A stretch of DNA of 64,000 bases from Smallanthus sonchifolius (taxonomy: Eukaryota; Streptophyta; Magnoliopsida; Asterales; Asteraceae). Within the stretch, counting starts at the first letter, position 1, and the number at the start of each line of letters is the position of its first letter. Position numbers and translations under genes: made by a program. The stretch is from NCBI GenBank assembly GCA_023525975.1, contig CM042023.1, positions 16,045,501 to 16,109,500 on the forward strand. Reading direction: 5' to 3'. This document shows positions 33,175 through 43,195 of the stretch, in pieces. The notes below the pieces were generated by a model, which saw nothing but the letters and a program-made list of their open reading frames with translations, was not told the origin of the DNA and made no database searches.

Positions 33175-35079
33175 TATAGGTGCACAAAAAAACCGGTTTT
33201 TTTACCCGGTCCAAACCGGCAAACCGGTTTGGGATAAACCGGTTTGGAGCAAACCGGTTCGGGTTAGGCTAAAACCGCCGGGTTGAAACCGGTTTGAAGC
33301 ATTTAGGAGTATACCGGGTTGGGGACCGGTTTGTGTGAACCGGTTTGGAAAACCGGTTTTTAAACCGGTTTAAACCGATTTTTGCGCTGGCTAAAAACTA
33401 GCCGTTGGGGTCGATTTTGGCCTTTTTTTGGCCCCATTTGCACTCTTAAAACACTATAAATAGATGGGGGTGTTTAGGGTTGATCAACTTAACATATACT
33501 TTTCGACTAATGCTTAAAGATATTTTTAGTAACAAAAAAAGATACCATGATTATATTAGATTTTGTCGTGAAACAAATAATCTTTGCTTTGGTCCAAATT
33601 GGGACGTCAAGACAAGATGGAACTCGACTTATACTATGTTTTATAGCGCTTTACGACAAAGAGAAACTTTAGAACTATTTCATGAAATGCTTGCCTCAAA
33701 ACCTCGTCGTAAAATTCTAAAGTTTCCGTCTACGAGTTGGGACATTTTAAAAGACGTAACCGAATTGCTTGAAGTTTTCAAAACCGCCACCACTTTTTTA
33801 TCCAGTGTTTATTATCCCACAAATCCATTAACTCTAAAACAAATATATTTAATGGCTAACAAGTTGTATGAACTTGAAAATAAAAGCCCTCTTTTTACAA
33901 AAATGATAGAATCGATGAAAGAAAAATTAGTGAAATATTTTAAAGAAATGTCTCCCATTATAACTTGCGCCGCCGCGTTAAACCCTACCATAAATGTTTA
34001 CGGGATTGAAACTTTGATTGATAGAATTGCTTACGCTTTGAATTTGGATAGTAAAGACATCCATTTTGCACAAGTCGCAAAAAACATATTTTAACAAATG
34101 TTTACAAGATTTATTTGATGTTTATTTACATAAATATGGTATAACCCCGACTCCACATGATACAATGGGTACATCATCAAGTGGTAGCTCGAGAGATGTT
34201 AATTTGAATTTATATAACGAAATGTTAAATGAATTTAGTAAACGGGCTCGAGGTACCACCCCGGGTAGCGAACTCGGAAGGTATATTGGCACAAACTTTT
34301 TAGCGTTTATGCCTCCTACCGTTTTTGAGGAGTTTGATATTTTGGCTTGGTGGAAAAAAAACGAAGCTTCGTTTCCGATTCTTTCGCCATGGCCCGTGAT
34401 GTAAAAACCATCCGAGCTTCCACGGTAGCTTCAGAATCTGCGTTTTCTTTTAGTGGCAGAGTCTTATCGATACGAAGGACTAGACTCACCCCCTAGCGAT
34501 GGAAATGTGCATTTGCTTGAAGGACCATTTGGATGCGATGGATAGGATACAAGACCAAACTTCTCTCGAAGACGAAATTCAAGCCGAAGAAATCATACAC
34601 AACAACGAGGTTGATCTTGGAATATCCGAACCAGTCACCGATGAAGAACTAGCCGAAGATGCAAGGCTACGAATCTCTAGTTCCGAAGACAACGCACAAG
34701 AATAATTAATCAATATTCCAAAAAATAAAAATATATATTGTCATTTGTAATGTTTTACAATTTTATAATTTTATCTTTTCATGTTTTTTAATTTCCGAAC
34801 TTTCCAAATATTAATAAACGTTGAACTTTATGTTTTATATTTGTTATTTTTTTATATTAAAAATATAAAATTTATTTGAATTTATTTATTTTTTTAATAA
34901 AAACCGGTTTACCACACAACCCGGTTTGTAACCAACCTTAACCGGTTTGACCAGTTAGTCATTCTCCACCTACGAAACCGGTTTAACCCGAACCGGTTTT
35001 GACTTTTCGTTGACCAAACCGGTTCGGTTCGGTTCGGGTTGAACTGGTTTGGGTTAAAAAACCGATTTGTGCACCACTA
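33175..35079 (+). mobile_element. hAT transposon, deleted (8-bp TSD cttatagg)
   Basis: The left end TATAGGTGCACAAA and right end TTTGTGCACCACTA are near-complementary, with perfect 8-bp duplications cttatagg at 33167-33174 and 35080-35087. Both subterminal regions (33190-33380 and 34900-35070) are packed with AAACCGGTTT-type palindromes, the likely transposase-binding sites. The interior encodes only the C-terminal half of a hAT transposase, with breaks. Confidence 0.92.
33480..34705 (+). pseudogene. hAT transposase pseudogene (C-terminal part)
   Basis: The first frame (33480-34094) has the conserved DVKTRWNSTY.M block, then the DUF4413-like region (MSPIITCAAALNP). A frame change near 34085 leads to a second frame (to 34404) with FDILAWWKKNEASFPILS. 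A further change leads into the dimerisation segment (STVASESAF-like, then ICLKDHLD) ending at 34705. The N-terminal BED zinc finger and the first catalytic residues are missing, so this is an internally deleted, non-autonomous copy. The family resembles RICESLEEPER-type plant hAT proteins. Confidence 0.85.
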
Positions 35080-35087
35080 CTTATAGG

Positions 35088-35338
35088 TACTAATGACATG
35101 GACCATAGTTAGAGCCAGTTTGTTTGTGATTGATGTAATATTGTTTCTTTTAGGGTTGGGGATATAAGGGTTAGAATATGAATTAAATTTTAAAATTGTT
35201 TTATTCAGGAGGAAGTATGTATGCTTTGATTGCAATATCACAATGCAGATTTATATGTCTATCTTTTATTTCATTTTGAGCTGCCCTTTTTGTTTAGATA
35301 TGATATATGTAATTTCTAATGTTTGTTTTCATTTGTAG
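35088..35338. other. Non-coding spacer left of the CKL relic
   Basis: It begins with 'gaccatagttagagccagtttgtttgt' (35101), a near copy of 33124-33150 on the other side of the hAT element. No coding sequence is seen. Confidence 0.6.
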
Positions 35339-35959
35339 ATGGCATTCCTGCCATAAAATGGTCTGGTGTAGATGGAGATGATAACACATTTGAAGTAAAA
35401 TATAGGTGGATTTATATGCTTTCTTACATTTCGGATCTCATATTTTATTATAGTGCTAGTGTAATACTTGCTTCCATTTTTCATTATTGTGCATTAAGTG
35501 GTTAATCTCCTTTTTCAGATAACAAGAATCGAGTATGTTCATTTTATTGGGTTTTTGCATCGGTATATTAAGCTTGATAATTTTATCACGGGTCTTGGTC
35601 AAAAAGCAAATCAGGTGATAATAAGGATCGTTATGTGCTATTACTGATCAAAAAGTCATTTTGCCATACTTTGATTATCTTATAATCTTTTCAGTTTCTA
35701 TATCATGCATGACTTCTATTCTTTCCACCAAGTTTATATTATAGATTTTGGGCTTGCTCGAGATGCAACAACCCACCGACATATTCCTTACTGGTATACT
35801 ACCTTTTCACCCAAACCACCATTAATTTAATGTAGTTATTATATTCATGAGTTCTCTATGGCACCTGCAACCAAGTTGTTACTAATGTATATCTTAACGT
35901 GACATATAAAATCATTGTATAAACTGCACAACCTATCTCACTACAACAAATTGACCCTG

Positions 35960-36840
35960 TCCCGACGCCACCTGTACCGACGACATTTGTCGTCGGCATA
36001 GGTCACCCTATACCGACGACATGTCGTCGGTATAGGTCAAAACCAAAATTTTGGCAGGGAGACCCTATAGCGACGACATGTCGTCGGTATAGGGTTGAGG
36101 CAGGTTGGAGGGAAAACTGGCGCCCAATGAATTTTTGGGGAAAACCTATAGCGACGACATGTCGTCGCTATAGGTTAATTTTGATTTTCTTTTTGTTTTT
36201 TTTATTTAATAAATTTTCGTCGGTCAAAATTTTTTTTTTTAAAATTAAAAAAATTTCTGGAAAACCCTCTAGCGACGACATGTCGTCGCTATAGGTTAAT
36301 TTTGATTTTTTTTTTTATTTAATAAATTTCCGTCGGTCAAAATTTTTTTTTTTAAAATTAAAAAAAATTCTGGAAAACCCTATAGCGACGACATGTCGTC
36401 GCTATAGGTTAATTTTGATTTTCTTTTTGTTTTTTTTAGTTAATAATTTTTTTTTTAAATTAAAAAAAATTCTGGAAAACCCTATGGCGACGACATGTCG
36501 TCGGGATAGGGTTTTTCCAAAATTTTGAATGGGACACCCTATAGCGACGATATGTCGTCGCTATAGGGTTGAGCAGGTTGGAGGGAAAACTGGCGCCCAA
36601 TGAATTTTTGGGGAAAACCTATAGCGACGACATGTCGTCGCTATAGGTTAATTTTGATTTTCTTTTTGTTTTTTTTATTTAATAGATTTTTTTTTAAATT
36701 AAAAAAACTTTCTGGAAAACCCTATAGCGACGACATGTCGTCGCTATAGGTTAATTTTGATTTTCTTTTTGTTTTTTTTTTATTTAATAAATTTCCGTCG
36801 GTCAAATTTTTTTTTTTTAAATTAAAAAAAATTCTGGAAA
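35960..36840. repeat. Left subterminal palindrome array of the CACTA element
   Basis: The palindrome 'gcgacgacatgtcgtcgc', extended on each side by 'ctata/tatag', recurs about every 100-130 bp (36002, 36070, 36150, 36270, 36380, 36490, 36540, 36625, 36725), with variants 'ccgacgac...gtcgtcgg'. Between them a T/A-rich spacer 'attttgattttctttttg' and 'aaaaaaattctggaaaaccc' is itself repeated. CACTA transposase accessory proteins bind short subterminal repeats; these are the likely sites. Confidence 0.9.
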
Positions 36841-36847
36841 AATTCTT

Positions 36848-37903
36848 TGTGTAATTAACGGGTTCCGGGCTTCCTCATGCCTCGTCGGACACCCATCCCC
36901 CCAACCGGCCACCTCTAGGGTTCGGCCGAACCCATGCACACACATGAAGGTTCCCTACGATCACAAACAAGCATTTAAACATGAAGGTTTTCAATATTAT
37001 ACCTCTAGATCGGAGAACCCGTGCCAATCGAATTCCCGAATCACCTCGTCTTCTTTGAAACTCAACTTCTCTTCTAAACCCTAGAATTATGAAACATGTG
37101 TAGTATTGATTCAAGGATCCCGACACACTAAGGATGATTAGAGATCGACAAAATATATCAAATCGGACTTGAAACGCGATGAACGGCTCTCTCCCTCTCC
37201 TCCTTGTGTAATTAACGGGTTCCGGGCTTCCTCATGCCTCGTCGGACACCCATCGGACACCTTTATTGACTGGTCAACACCCTACGACACCTATGCCGAC
37301 GACATGTCGTCGCTATAGGCCACCTCGTCGGACACCCATCCCCCATGCCTCGTCGGACACCCATCCCCCCAACCGGCCACCTCTAGGGTTCGGCCGAACC
37401 CATGCACACACATGAAGGTTCCCTATGATCACAAACAAGCATTTAAACAGGAAGGTTTTCAAGATTATACCTCTAGATCAGAGAACCCGTGCCAATCGAA
37501 TTCCCGAATCACCTCGTCTTCATTGAAACTCAACTTCTCTTCTAAACCCTAGAATTATGAAACATGTGTAGTATTGATTCAAGGATCCCGACACACTAAG
37601 GATGATTAGAGATCGACAAAATACATCAAATCGGACTTGAAACGCGATGAACGGCTCTCTCCCTCTCCTCCTTGCTCTTCGACGGCTGAATGTGAAAATG
37701 GGGTCTCCATATTTGCGTTGCACCCTAAAGGGTGTTCTTCCCTAGGGCCAGGCTTGGCCCACGCACACCCAAGGTCTCCCGGGCTTGGTTTTGTTCACGT
37801 TTTTAAATAAAACCCGCCAAAACCCCGTTAATTACCCGTTAACCTTTACAATAATTTACATAATTACAAACCCAGTTATTTTATGAAAAACCGGGATGTT
37901 ACA
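36848..37903 (-). mobile_element. LTR-derived block inside the CACTA element (- strand LTR start)
   Basis: It ends 'ccgggatgttaca' at 37903, the same terminus as the solo LTR end at 4940. Read on the - strand it begins TGTAACATCCCGG. It holds two copies of a unit of 360-480 bp starting 'tgtgtaattaacgggttccggg' (36848-37203 and 37204-37690). The second copy has picked up pieces of the surrounding palindrome array (37290-37330). Open frames on the - strand (36875-37126, 37520-37723) are LTR leader sequence with no domain. Confidence 0.6.
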
Positions 37904-38296
37904 TCTTGGGTCGTTGAACCCTTATGAGTTAGTGTTGAAGTGTGGGTTATTAACATGTCAATAAACGACAAATCGTTTTATAAAGGATTGTAATGTTCTG
38001 AGTTCAATCAAATGGTATTTCTTGTTAATATACACTGTTAGAACTCACTAAGCGTAGATGACTTTGTATGTACGTTAGATTGTTTGCAGGTGAGGTATCT
38101 TGGCTAGGGAGCGGTGCTACTCGGATTGGTGTGTAGGCATTTGTAAGCTAAGATTAAGATTGATATTGAGTTTATAAAGGGTTACAACTATTTTAAATTA
38201 AGACTTCCACTGATTGTTTGTAATAAAGCGAGTATTTTTAAAGAGAACACCCAGTGATGAGAACCAACTGTAGGGTACCCAGTTTGGGGCCATACA
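37904..38296 (+). mobile_element. LTR-derived block, + strand LTR end
   Basis: It matches the end of the LTR at 1690-1957 ('agaactcactaagcgtagatg', 'gatgagaaccaactg') and ends 'gtttggggccataca' at 38296. It therefore lies in the opposite orientation to the block on its left. It is non-coding. Confidence 0.65.
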
Positions 38297-38329
38297 GGCT
38301 GGTCTTGGGTGTTTCACAAACGTCCGAGA

Positions 38330-39075
38330 CATCGTGATTTTTTTTTTATTTAATAATTTTTTTTTTTTAAATTAAAAAAAATTCTGGAAAACCCTATAGC
38401 GACGACATGTCGTCGCTATAGGTTAATTTTGATTTTTTTTTATTTAATAATTTTTTTTTTAAATTAAAAAAAATTCTGGAAAACCCTATAGCGACGACAT
38501 GTCGTCGCCATAGGTTAATTTTGATTTTTTTTTTATTTAATAAATTTTTTTTTTAAATTAAAAAAAATTCTGGAAAACCCTATAGCGACGACATGTCGTC
38601 GCTATAGGTTAATTTTGATTTTCTCTTTGTTTTTTTATTTAATAATTTTTTTTTAAAATTGAAAAAAAATTCTGGAAAACCCTATGGCGACGACATGTCG
38701 TCGGGATAGGGTTTTTCCAAAATTTTGAATGGGACACCCTATAGCGACGACATGTCGTCGCTATAGGGTTGAGCAGGTTGGAGGGAAAACTGGCGCTCAA
38801 TGAATTTTTGGGGAAAACCTATAGCGACGACATGTCGTCGCTATAGGTTAATTTTGATTTTCTTTTTGTTTTTTTTTTTAATAATTTTTTTTTAAAAATT
38901 AAAAAAAATTCTAGAAAACCCTATAGCGACGACATGTCGTCGGGATAGGGTTTTTACCTTTATTGACTGGTCAACACCCTACGAAACCTATGCCGACGAC
39001 ATGTCGTCGCTATAGGCCACCTGTACCGACGACAAGTGGACCTATTCCGACGACATGTCGTCGCTATAGGGTGCA
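38330..39075. repeat. Second palindrome array of the CACTA element
   Basis: Further copies of 'cgacgacatgtcgtcg' at about 38400, 38495, 38587, 38690, 38745, 38825, 38930, 38995 and 39050, in the same spacer context as the left array. The spacing of the array before and after the LTR-derived block suggests one array interrupted by the insertion. Confidence 0.9.
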
Positions 39076-39079
39076 GCGC

Positions 39080-39218
39080 GAACAAATAGGGAAACCAGAC
39101 GACAGAACTTCATTTTCATCAAAAACTCTCCAAAACTCCCCCAATTCTGTCTCTCCGGCGATTTCAGCGTTTTTGGGCTATTTAGGAGCAACTTTTACAC
39201 AAACTCTCGGGATTTAAG
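39080..39218 (+). other. Leader-like exon of the CACTA element
   Basis: Directly after the palindrome array the composition changes to transcript-like sequence ('cagacgacagaacttcattttcatc', 'ctctccggcgatttcagcg') and ends 'gggatttaag' followed by 'gtgagc', a good splice donor. It would fit a 5' untranslated exon of the element's gene. No start codon with a long frame follows. Confidence 0.4.
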
Positions 39219-40451
39219 GTGAGCTAACATCCGGGTTCATATTTTAGCTAATTTTTTAAGATTTTGAAGTTTTGTTTGTTTATTTTGGTTAGGTTTTGGA
39301 GGAATTTCACTATTTCTTGAATTTCTAGCTTTGTGAAGGTAAATACTCGTTTTAATTACTAATTTGTGTTGAAATTTGGTTTAGATCAAAGATTTTTATG
39401 ATTTTGTATGTATGTGTTATGTATGTATGTTTGTATGTATGAGTATGTATATTTGTATGATGGAATTATTAAATTATGATTAGTTTATGTCATTTGGTTT
39501 AGATGTGTGTTTATTTTATATAATTTAGTTTATGTAAATTAGTGTTTGTATGTATGTGTATGTATGTGTGTAATTTGTGTTTATGATGATTAGTTTTAAT
39601 GTTTAGTTTGTATGTATGTATGTAATTTGTGTTTATGATGATTAGTTAATATGAATGTATATATGTGTATGTATGTTTGTATGTATATGTTTGTAATTAT
39701 GTAATTGGACATTTATTTATGTTTGTATGTATATGTTTGTAATTATGTAATTGGGCTTTTATTTATGTATGTATGTATGTAATTGTGATGTGTAGGTATA
39801 TAAGATGATATTTATTGGGAGCAACTTTCACAAAAACTCTCGGGATTTAAGGTGAGGTAACATCCGGGTTTCATATTTTAGCTACTTTTTCAAGATTTTG
39901 AAGTTTTGTTTGTTTATTTTGGTTAGGTTTTGGAGGAATTTCACCATTTCTTGATTTCTAGCTTTGTGAAGGTAAGTACTCGTTTTAATTACTAATTTGT
40001 GATGAAATTTGGTTTAGATCTAAGATTTTTATGATTTTGTATGTATGTGTTATGTATGTGTATGTATGTATGTATATTTGTATGTATGATGGAATTATTA
40101 AATTATGATTAGTTTAGGTCATTTGGTTTAGATGTGTGATTATTTTATATAATTTAGTTTATGTAATTTAGTGTTTGTATGTATGTGTATGTATGTGTGT
40201 AATTTGTCTTTATGATGATTAGTTTGAATGTTTAGTTTGTATGTATGTGTGTAATTTATGTTTATGATGATTAGTTAATATGAATGTATATATGTGTATG
40301 TATGTTTGTATCTATATGTTTGTAATTATGTAATTGGACATTTATTTATGTATGTATGTTTGTGTGTATATATTTGTAATTATGTAATTGGGCTTTTATT
40401 TATGTATGTATGTATGTATGTAATTGTGATGTGTAGGTATATAAGAGGGTA
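39186..40451 (+). repeat. Tandem duplication of about 633 bp with (TGTA)n tracts
   Basis: 'gagcaacttttacacaaactctcggg' at 39186 recurs at 39819, and both copies run through the same intron-like sequence to 'gtaattgtgatgtgtaggtatata' (39780 and 40420). Inside, many 'tgtatgtatgta' microsatellite tracts occur. The splice-donor context is duplicated too. Open frames over the microsatellite (40294-40500) are not genes. Confidence 0.85.
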
Positions 40452-40512
40452 TTTATTCATATGCTTATGTATGTTTGTATGTATATGTAACTTTATTTAA
40501 TTTTGTTACAAG

Positions 40513-40641
40513 TTCGAAACTAGTTGCGGTTGACGAGAGGAAGAACGTCGTACACATAATCAACAAATGCTTGAAATGCAACGACAAATTGATGAAATGC
40601 GTCGAATGTGGGATCGCCGAACTAGCAGCGATGATAATTAG
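40513..40641 (+). pseudogene. Last coding exon of the CACTA-encoded protein (coiled-coil tail)
   Basis: After an AG acceptor (40511-40512) one frame reads ...REEERRTHNQQ, then MLEMQRQIDEMRR and ends ...SSDDN with TAG at 40639-40641. There is one in-frame TGA at 40531. A Gln/Glu/Arg-rich coiled coil followed by a short acidic end is what the C-terminus of plant CACTA accessory proteins (the Transposase_24 type) looks like. The rest of that gene has been lost, and the frame cannot be expressed alone. Confidence 0.6.
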
Positions 40642-40924
40642 CTTGGAGTTGTTGAGCCTTTACCTTTTTTGTTGGTATTTGTCTTGAACAATTTGCATAT
40701 TTGTGTGTCGAACAAGTTTATGTTTTGAATGTTTGATTTGTCGAACAAATTTGTGTGTCGAACAAGTTTGTGTGTCGAACAATTTGGTTTATGTTTCGGA
40801 TATTAGTTTTTATCCGATTTGAATGTTTGAATGGTTTATATTTATGATTTGCAGGTTTTTGTTTTTAGAAATTTAATATTTCTGGATAAAATATTAAAAA
40901 TTAAAAAATAAAAAATAAAAACAG

Positions 40925-41270
40925 AAAAGACCTATACCGACGACATGTCGTCGCTATAGGCCTTTTTCAAAAATTATTAAAAAAAACAAAAAAAGCCTAT
41001 ACCGACGACATGTCGTCGGTACAGGGTAGGACTCTATACCGACGACATGTCGTCGGTATAAGGTTTCTTTTTTAATTTTTTAATTAAACCCTATAGCGAC
41101 GACAAGTCGTCGGTATAGGCTGACCTATCCCGACGACACTTATCCCGACGACAATCTTGGCTATTGGGACGAAGCAATACCGACGACATCTATACCGACG
41201 ACATGTCGTCGGTATAGCCTATACCGAAGTCAAGTCGTCGCTATAGGGTCAAAAAAAATCGTCGGGATAG
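40925..41270. repeat. Right subterminal repeat array of the CACTA element
   Basis: Repeats of 'accgacgacatgtcgtcgg' and half-sites occur at about 40932, 41000, 41038, 41095, 41190 and 41225, becoming degenerate towards the terminal inverted repeat. The palindromes here have 'ccgacgac' arms, as at the extreme left end, while the inner ones have 'gcgacgac' arms. Confidence 0.9.
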
Positions 41271-41350
41271 GGTGATATTGTTGTAGTGTCTATTTATGGA
41301 GAAAAAAATATAACTGGAACAAGTTGCAATACGTACTCATCTTTGGATTG

Positions 41351-42359
41351 GTAAGAATTTTTATATTCTAAACTTATTGTTAATTTTTTGTCCTTTGTCG
41401 TAGTTAAAGTGCTTTTTATATACATAGATACCAAAAATGATTTGACAAAAGAAGTGGGTGGATATGAACACATAACTGTGCATATTATGTATATTATGCC
41501 CAAAACTTGCTTACATTTCTGTAATGATATTTATTTTGTTTTCTATGTATGCGATTATGGTTTTTTTCCACTTATGCTTAGTATTTAAATACTTGTCTCA
41601 CTATTTGATGTTTCATCTAAAGGGAAATCTTGATAAATCATCACCAAATGTTGGATATGTGTACTTCAGTTTTTTATACTTGAATGATATCTTGTAGCGA
41701 ATGTCTTATCTGTGGTCGGTCTTTTTAGATGTTTCTTGAATGTTGGTGTTGGATGGGGGATAAAGTGACATCAGTGACTCTTAAAAATTAGCTTGGTTAT
41801 CTGCTAATCTGACCATTTCTATAGGAGTTGTTTGTATTAATGTATAAATGTACTTATCTATGAAATTATGTATGCTTCCTTTAATCTGTTAGAAATCATG
41901 TCGGTCATTGATGTCTTATCTATGCAGTAGGCATTTTGAAGAAAGATAGAACAAAAAAATTATGGTATTTTCTTAACAATAAATGACCTATAAACATTTT
42001 GAAATTTTGTATGTTCATGATTATATGTCTACAAATATGGTTTAGTTTGTATGCTTTGATTACTGAATTACAGTTGAATCAAGGGTCATTACCGAATTTT
42101 GTATTTCTTTCATAATTTTCATCATAAATGATATTTGGTTCCTAACATATTATTGTTAGATTTAATTCTTGTAATGAATTCGGTGAGGACTGGACGCATG
42201 CCTGATCATTTTATCAAAAAAATGTGTTTTTGATTCTTCAAAGAGGTAATACCAATTTTTCATCTAATTTCCTAGATTTCTTTGGAGGCTTTATATTTTT
42301 TTAAGTTATGCATGCTAATGTTGTGTAAATACCATTGAGGTCAACTTCAATAGGCAAAA
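41351..42359. other. Non-coding stretch between the two gene relics
   Basis: AT-rich, intron-like. No further CKL exon was recognised. The open frame 41388-41588 has no domain. Confidence 0.5.
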
Positions 42360-43195
42360 AAACAACCAAAACTGATATGTCAGGGTATGTTGGCACCCTG
42401 AAAAGGAAAAAAGTTGAAGTTTTTAAGGATGATGAAGATGAAGCAGATCAAAAGAACTGGAGGAAGATGATGAATGGAATTGATGAGGTGGGTCCCCTGT
42501 TTACGTGCTTAGAACACGAAGAACTGAGAACCAACCTCTTTCCGAAGACTTGATTTTGGGAACATTAGTTAGGCTTAAGCAGCAAAAGAAATGGAATATT
42601 GTTGCCGAGGTATGTTGCTCATTAGATTTTTTGCATTATGCTCCTAAAATGCAGTCAAAAGGTTCACATTTGACTTTTTTCTCATAGCTTACAGGCAGGT
42701 TGGGTAACATTCAAAACAATAAGGTCAAAGCAGTTAACTTTGTGCTACGGTGTGGGTTGACCCAAAACATTCTTATCCATAATTTATATTTTTTTGTGAA
42801 TAAGTAGCATATCAAATATGATTACAAAAAAAAAATTAATTCAAATAACATAAATTTTTTTTGGTTGATAAATTGACTTAGAAGGTTTTTTTGCATTAAG
42901 TTATACTTTGACTGGCTTTTAACCCATATGACTCATTTTATTTCATGTTAATTTCTTTGATTTTACCCATTTGACTCGTAAGAGATAAAACACAACTCGA
43001 TGCGACCCATTCATAAGTTAATGAGATGATTAGTTATTAAATTGAATTAGTGGAATTGAATAAAACGGATGCTTTGATGCTAATTACTGCTTATGGAAAA
43101 CAAAGGGGCTTTAGTAAAGCAGAAAGGGTTTTTAGTTATTTAAACAAAAAGGGTTATCCACCAAGTGTTATATCTCATACTGCTTTAATATGAAA
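42360..43195 (+). pseudogene. PPR protein fragment (At3g59040-like), broken
   Basis: The first piece (about 42378-42609) reads KKVEVFKDDEDEADQKNW, then MMNGIDEVG; after a frame change near 42490, LRTRRTENQPLSEDLILGTL, VRLKQQKKWNIVAE ending at a GT donor (42610). The second piece (about 43070-43190) reads DALMLITAYGKQRGFSKAER, VFSYLNKKGYPPSVISHTAL, a recognisable pentatricopeptide repeat, and then a stop. From memory this order matches the N-terminal third of an organellar PPR protein like At3g59040. Later repeats are absent. An intron is kept, so it is a DNA-level fragment. It is not functional. Confidence 0.7.

Larger units (their letters stand above)
35939..41288 (+). mobile_element. CACTA (En/Spm-type) transposon, non-autonomous, TSD tct
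   Basis: It begins CACTACAACAAAT at 35939 and ends ATTGTTGTAGTG at 41288, with 3-bp duplications tct (35936-35938 and 41289-41291), all diagnostic of CACTA elements. It is 5350 bp. Subterminal arrays of a palindrome with the core GCGACGACATGTCGTCGC flank the interior. There is no transposase (TnpD-like) gene. What remains is a leader-like region near 39080-39220, introns with duplicated sequence, and a last coding exon at 40513-40641. An LTR-derived insertion (36848-38296) sits inside the left half. Confidence 0.93.
35339..41350 (+). pseudogene. Casein kinase 1-like (CKL) pseudogene split by a CACTA element
   Basis: Four exon pieces remain: 35339-35394 (DGIPAIKWSGVDGD), 35519-35614 (RIEYVHFIGFLHRYIKLDNF...GLGQKANQ), about 35732-35793 (VYIIDFGLARDATTHRHIPY) and 41297-41350 (EKNITGTS...). 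These match successive blocks of the plant CK1 kinase domain: the N-lobe, the catalytic loop, DFG, and the ENKNLTGTARYAS segment. The catalytic loop HRD has become HRY, and the third acceptor site is damaged, so it cannot be an active kinase. Introns are retained, so it came from DNA-level duplication, not reverse transcription. A CACTA element (35939-41288) interrupts the intron before the last piece. The 5' exons (glycine-rich loop) and the rest of the C-lobe were not found. Confidence 0.8.

Noticed and set aside
36875..37723. Two similar - strand open frames (MSGSLNQYYTCFIILGF...)
   Set aside because: They are the two copies of an LTR leader duplication; no protein family, and the frames differ outside the shared part.
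40294..40500. Open frame with repeated MYVCLYLYVCNYVIG units
   Set aside because: It comes from (TGTA)n microsatellites in a duplicated intron-like region of the CACTA element.
35960..41270. Regularly spaced palindromes that at first sight resemble a CRISPR array
   Set aside because: Plant DNA; the 'spacers' are themselves repeated T/A-rich sequence, and the array is explained by CACTA subterminal repeats.
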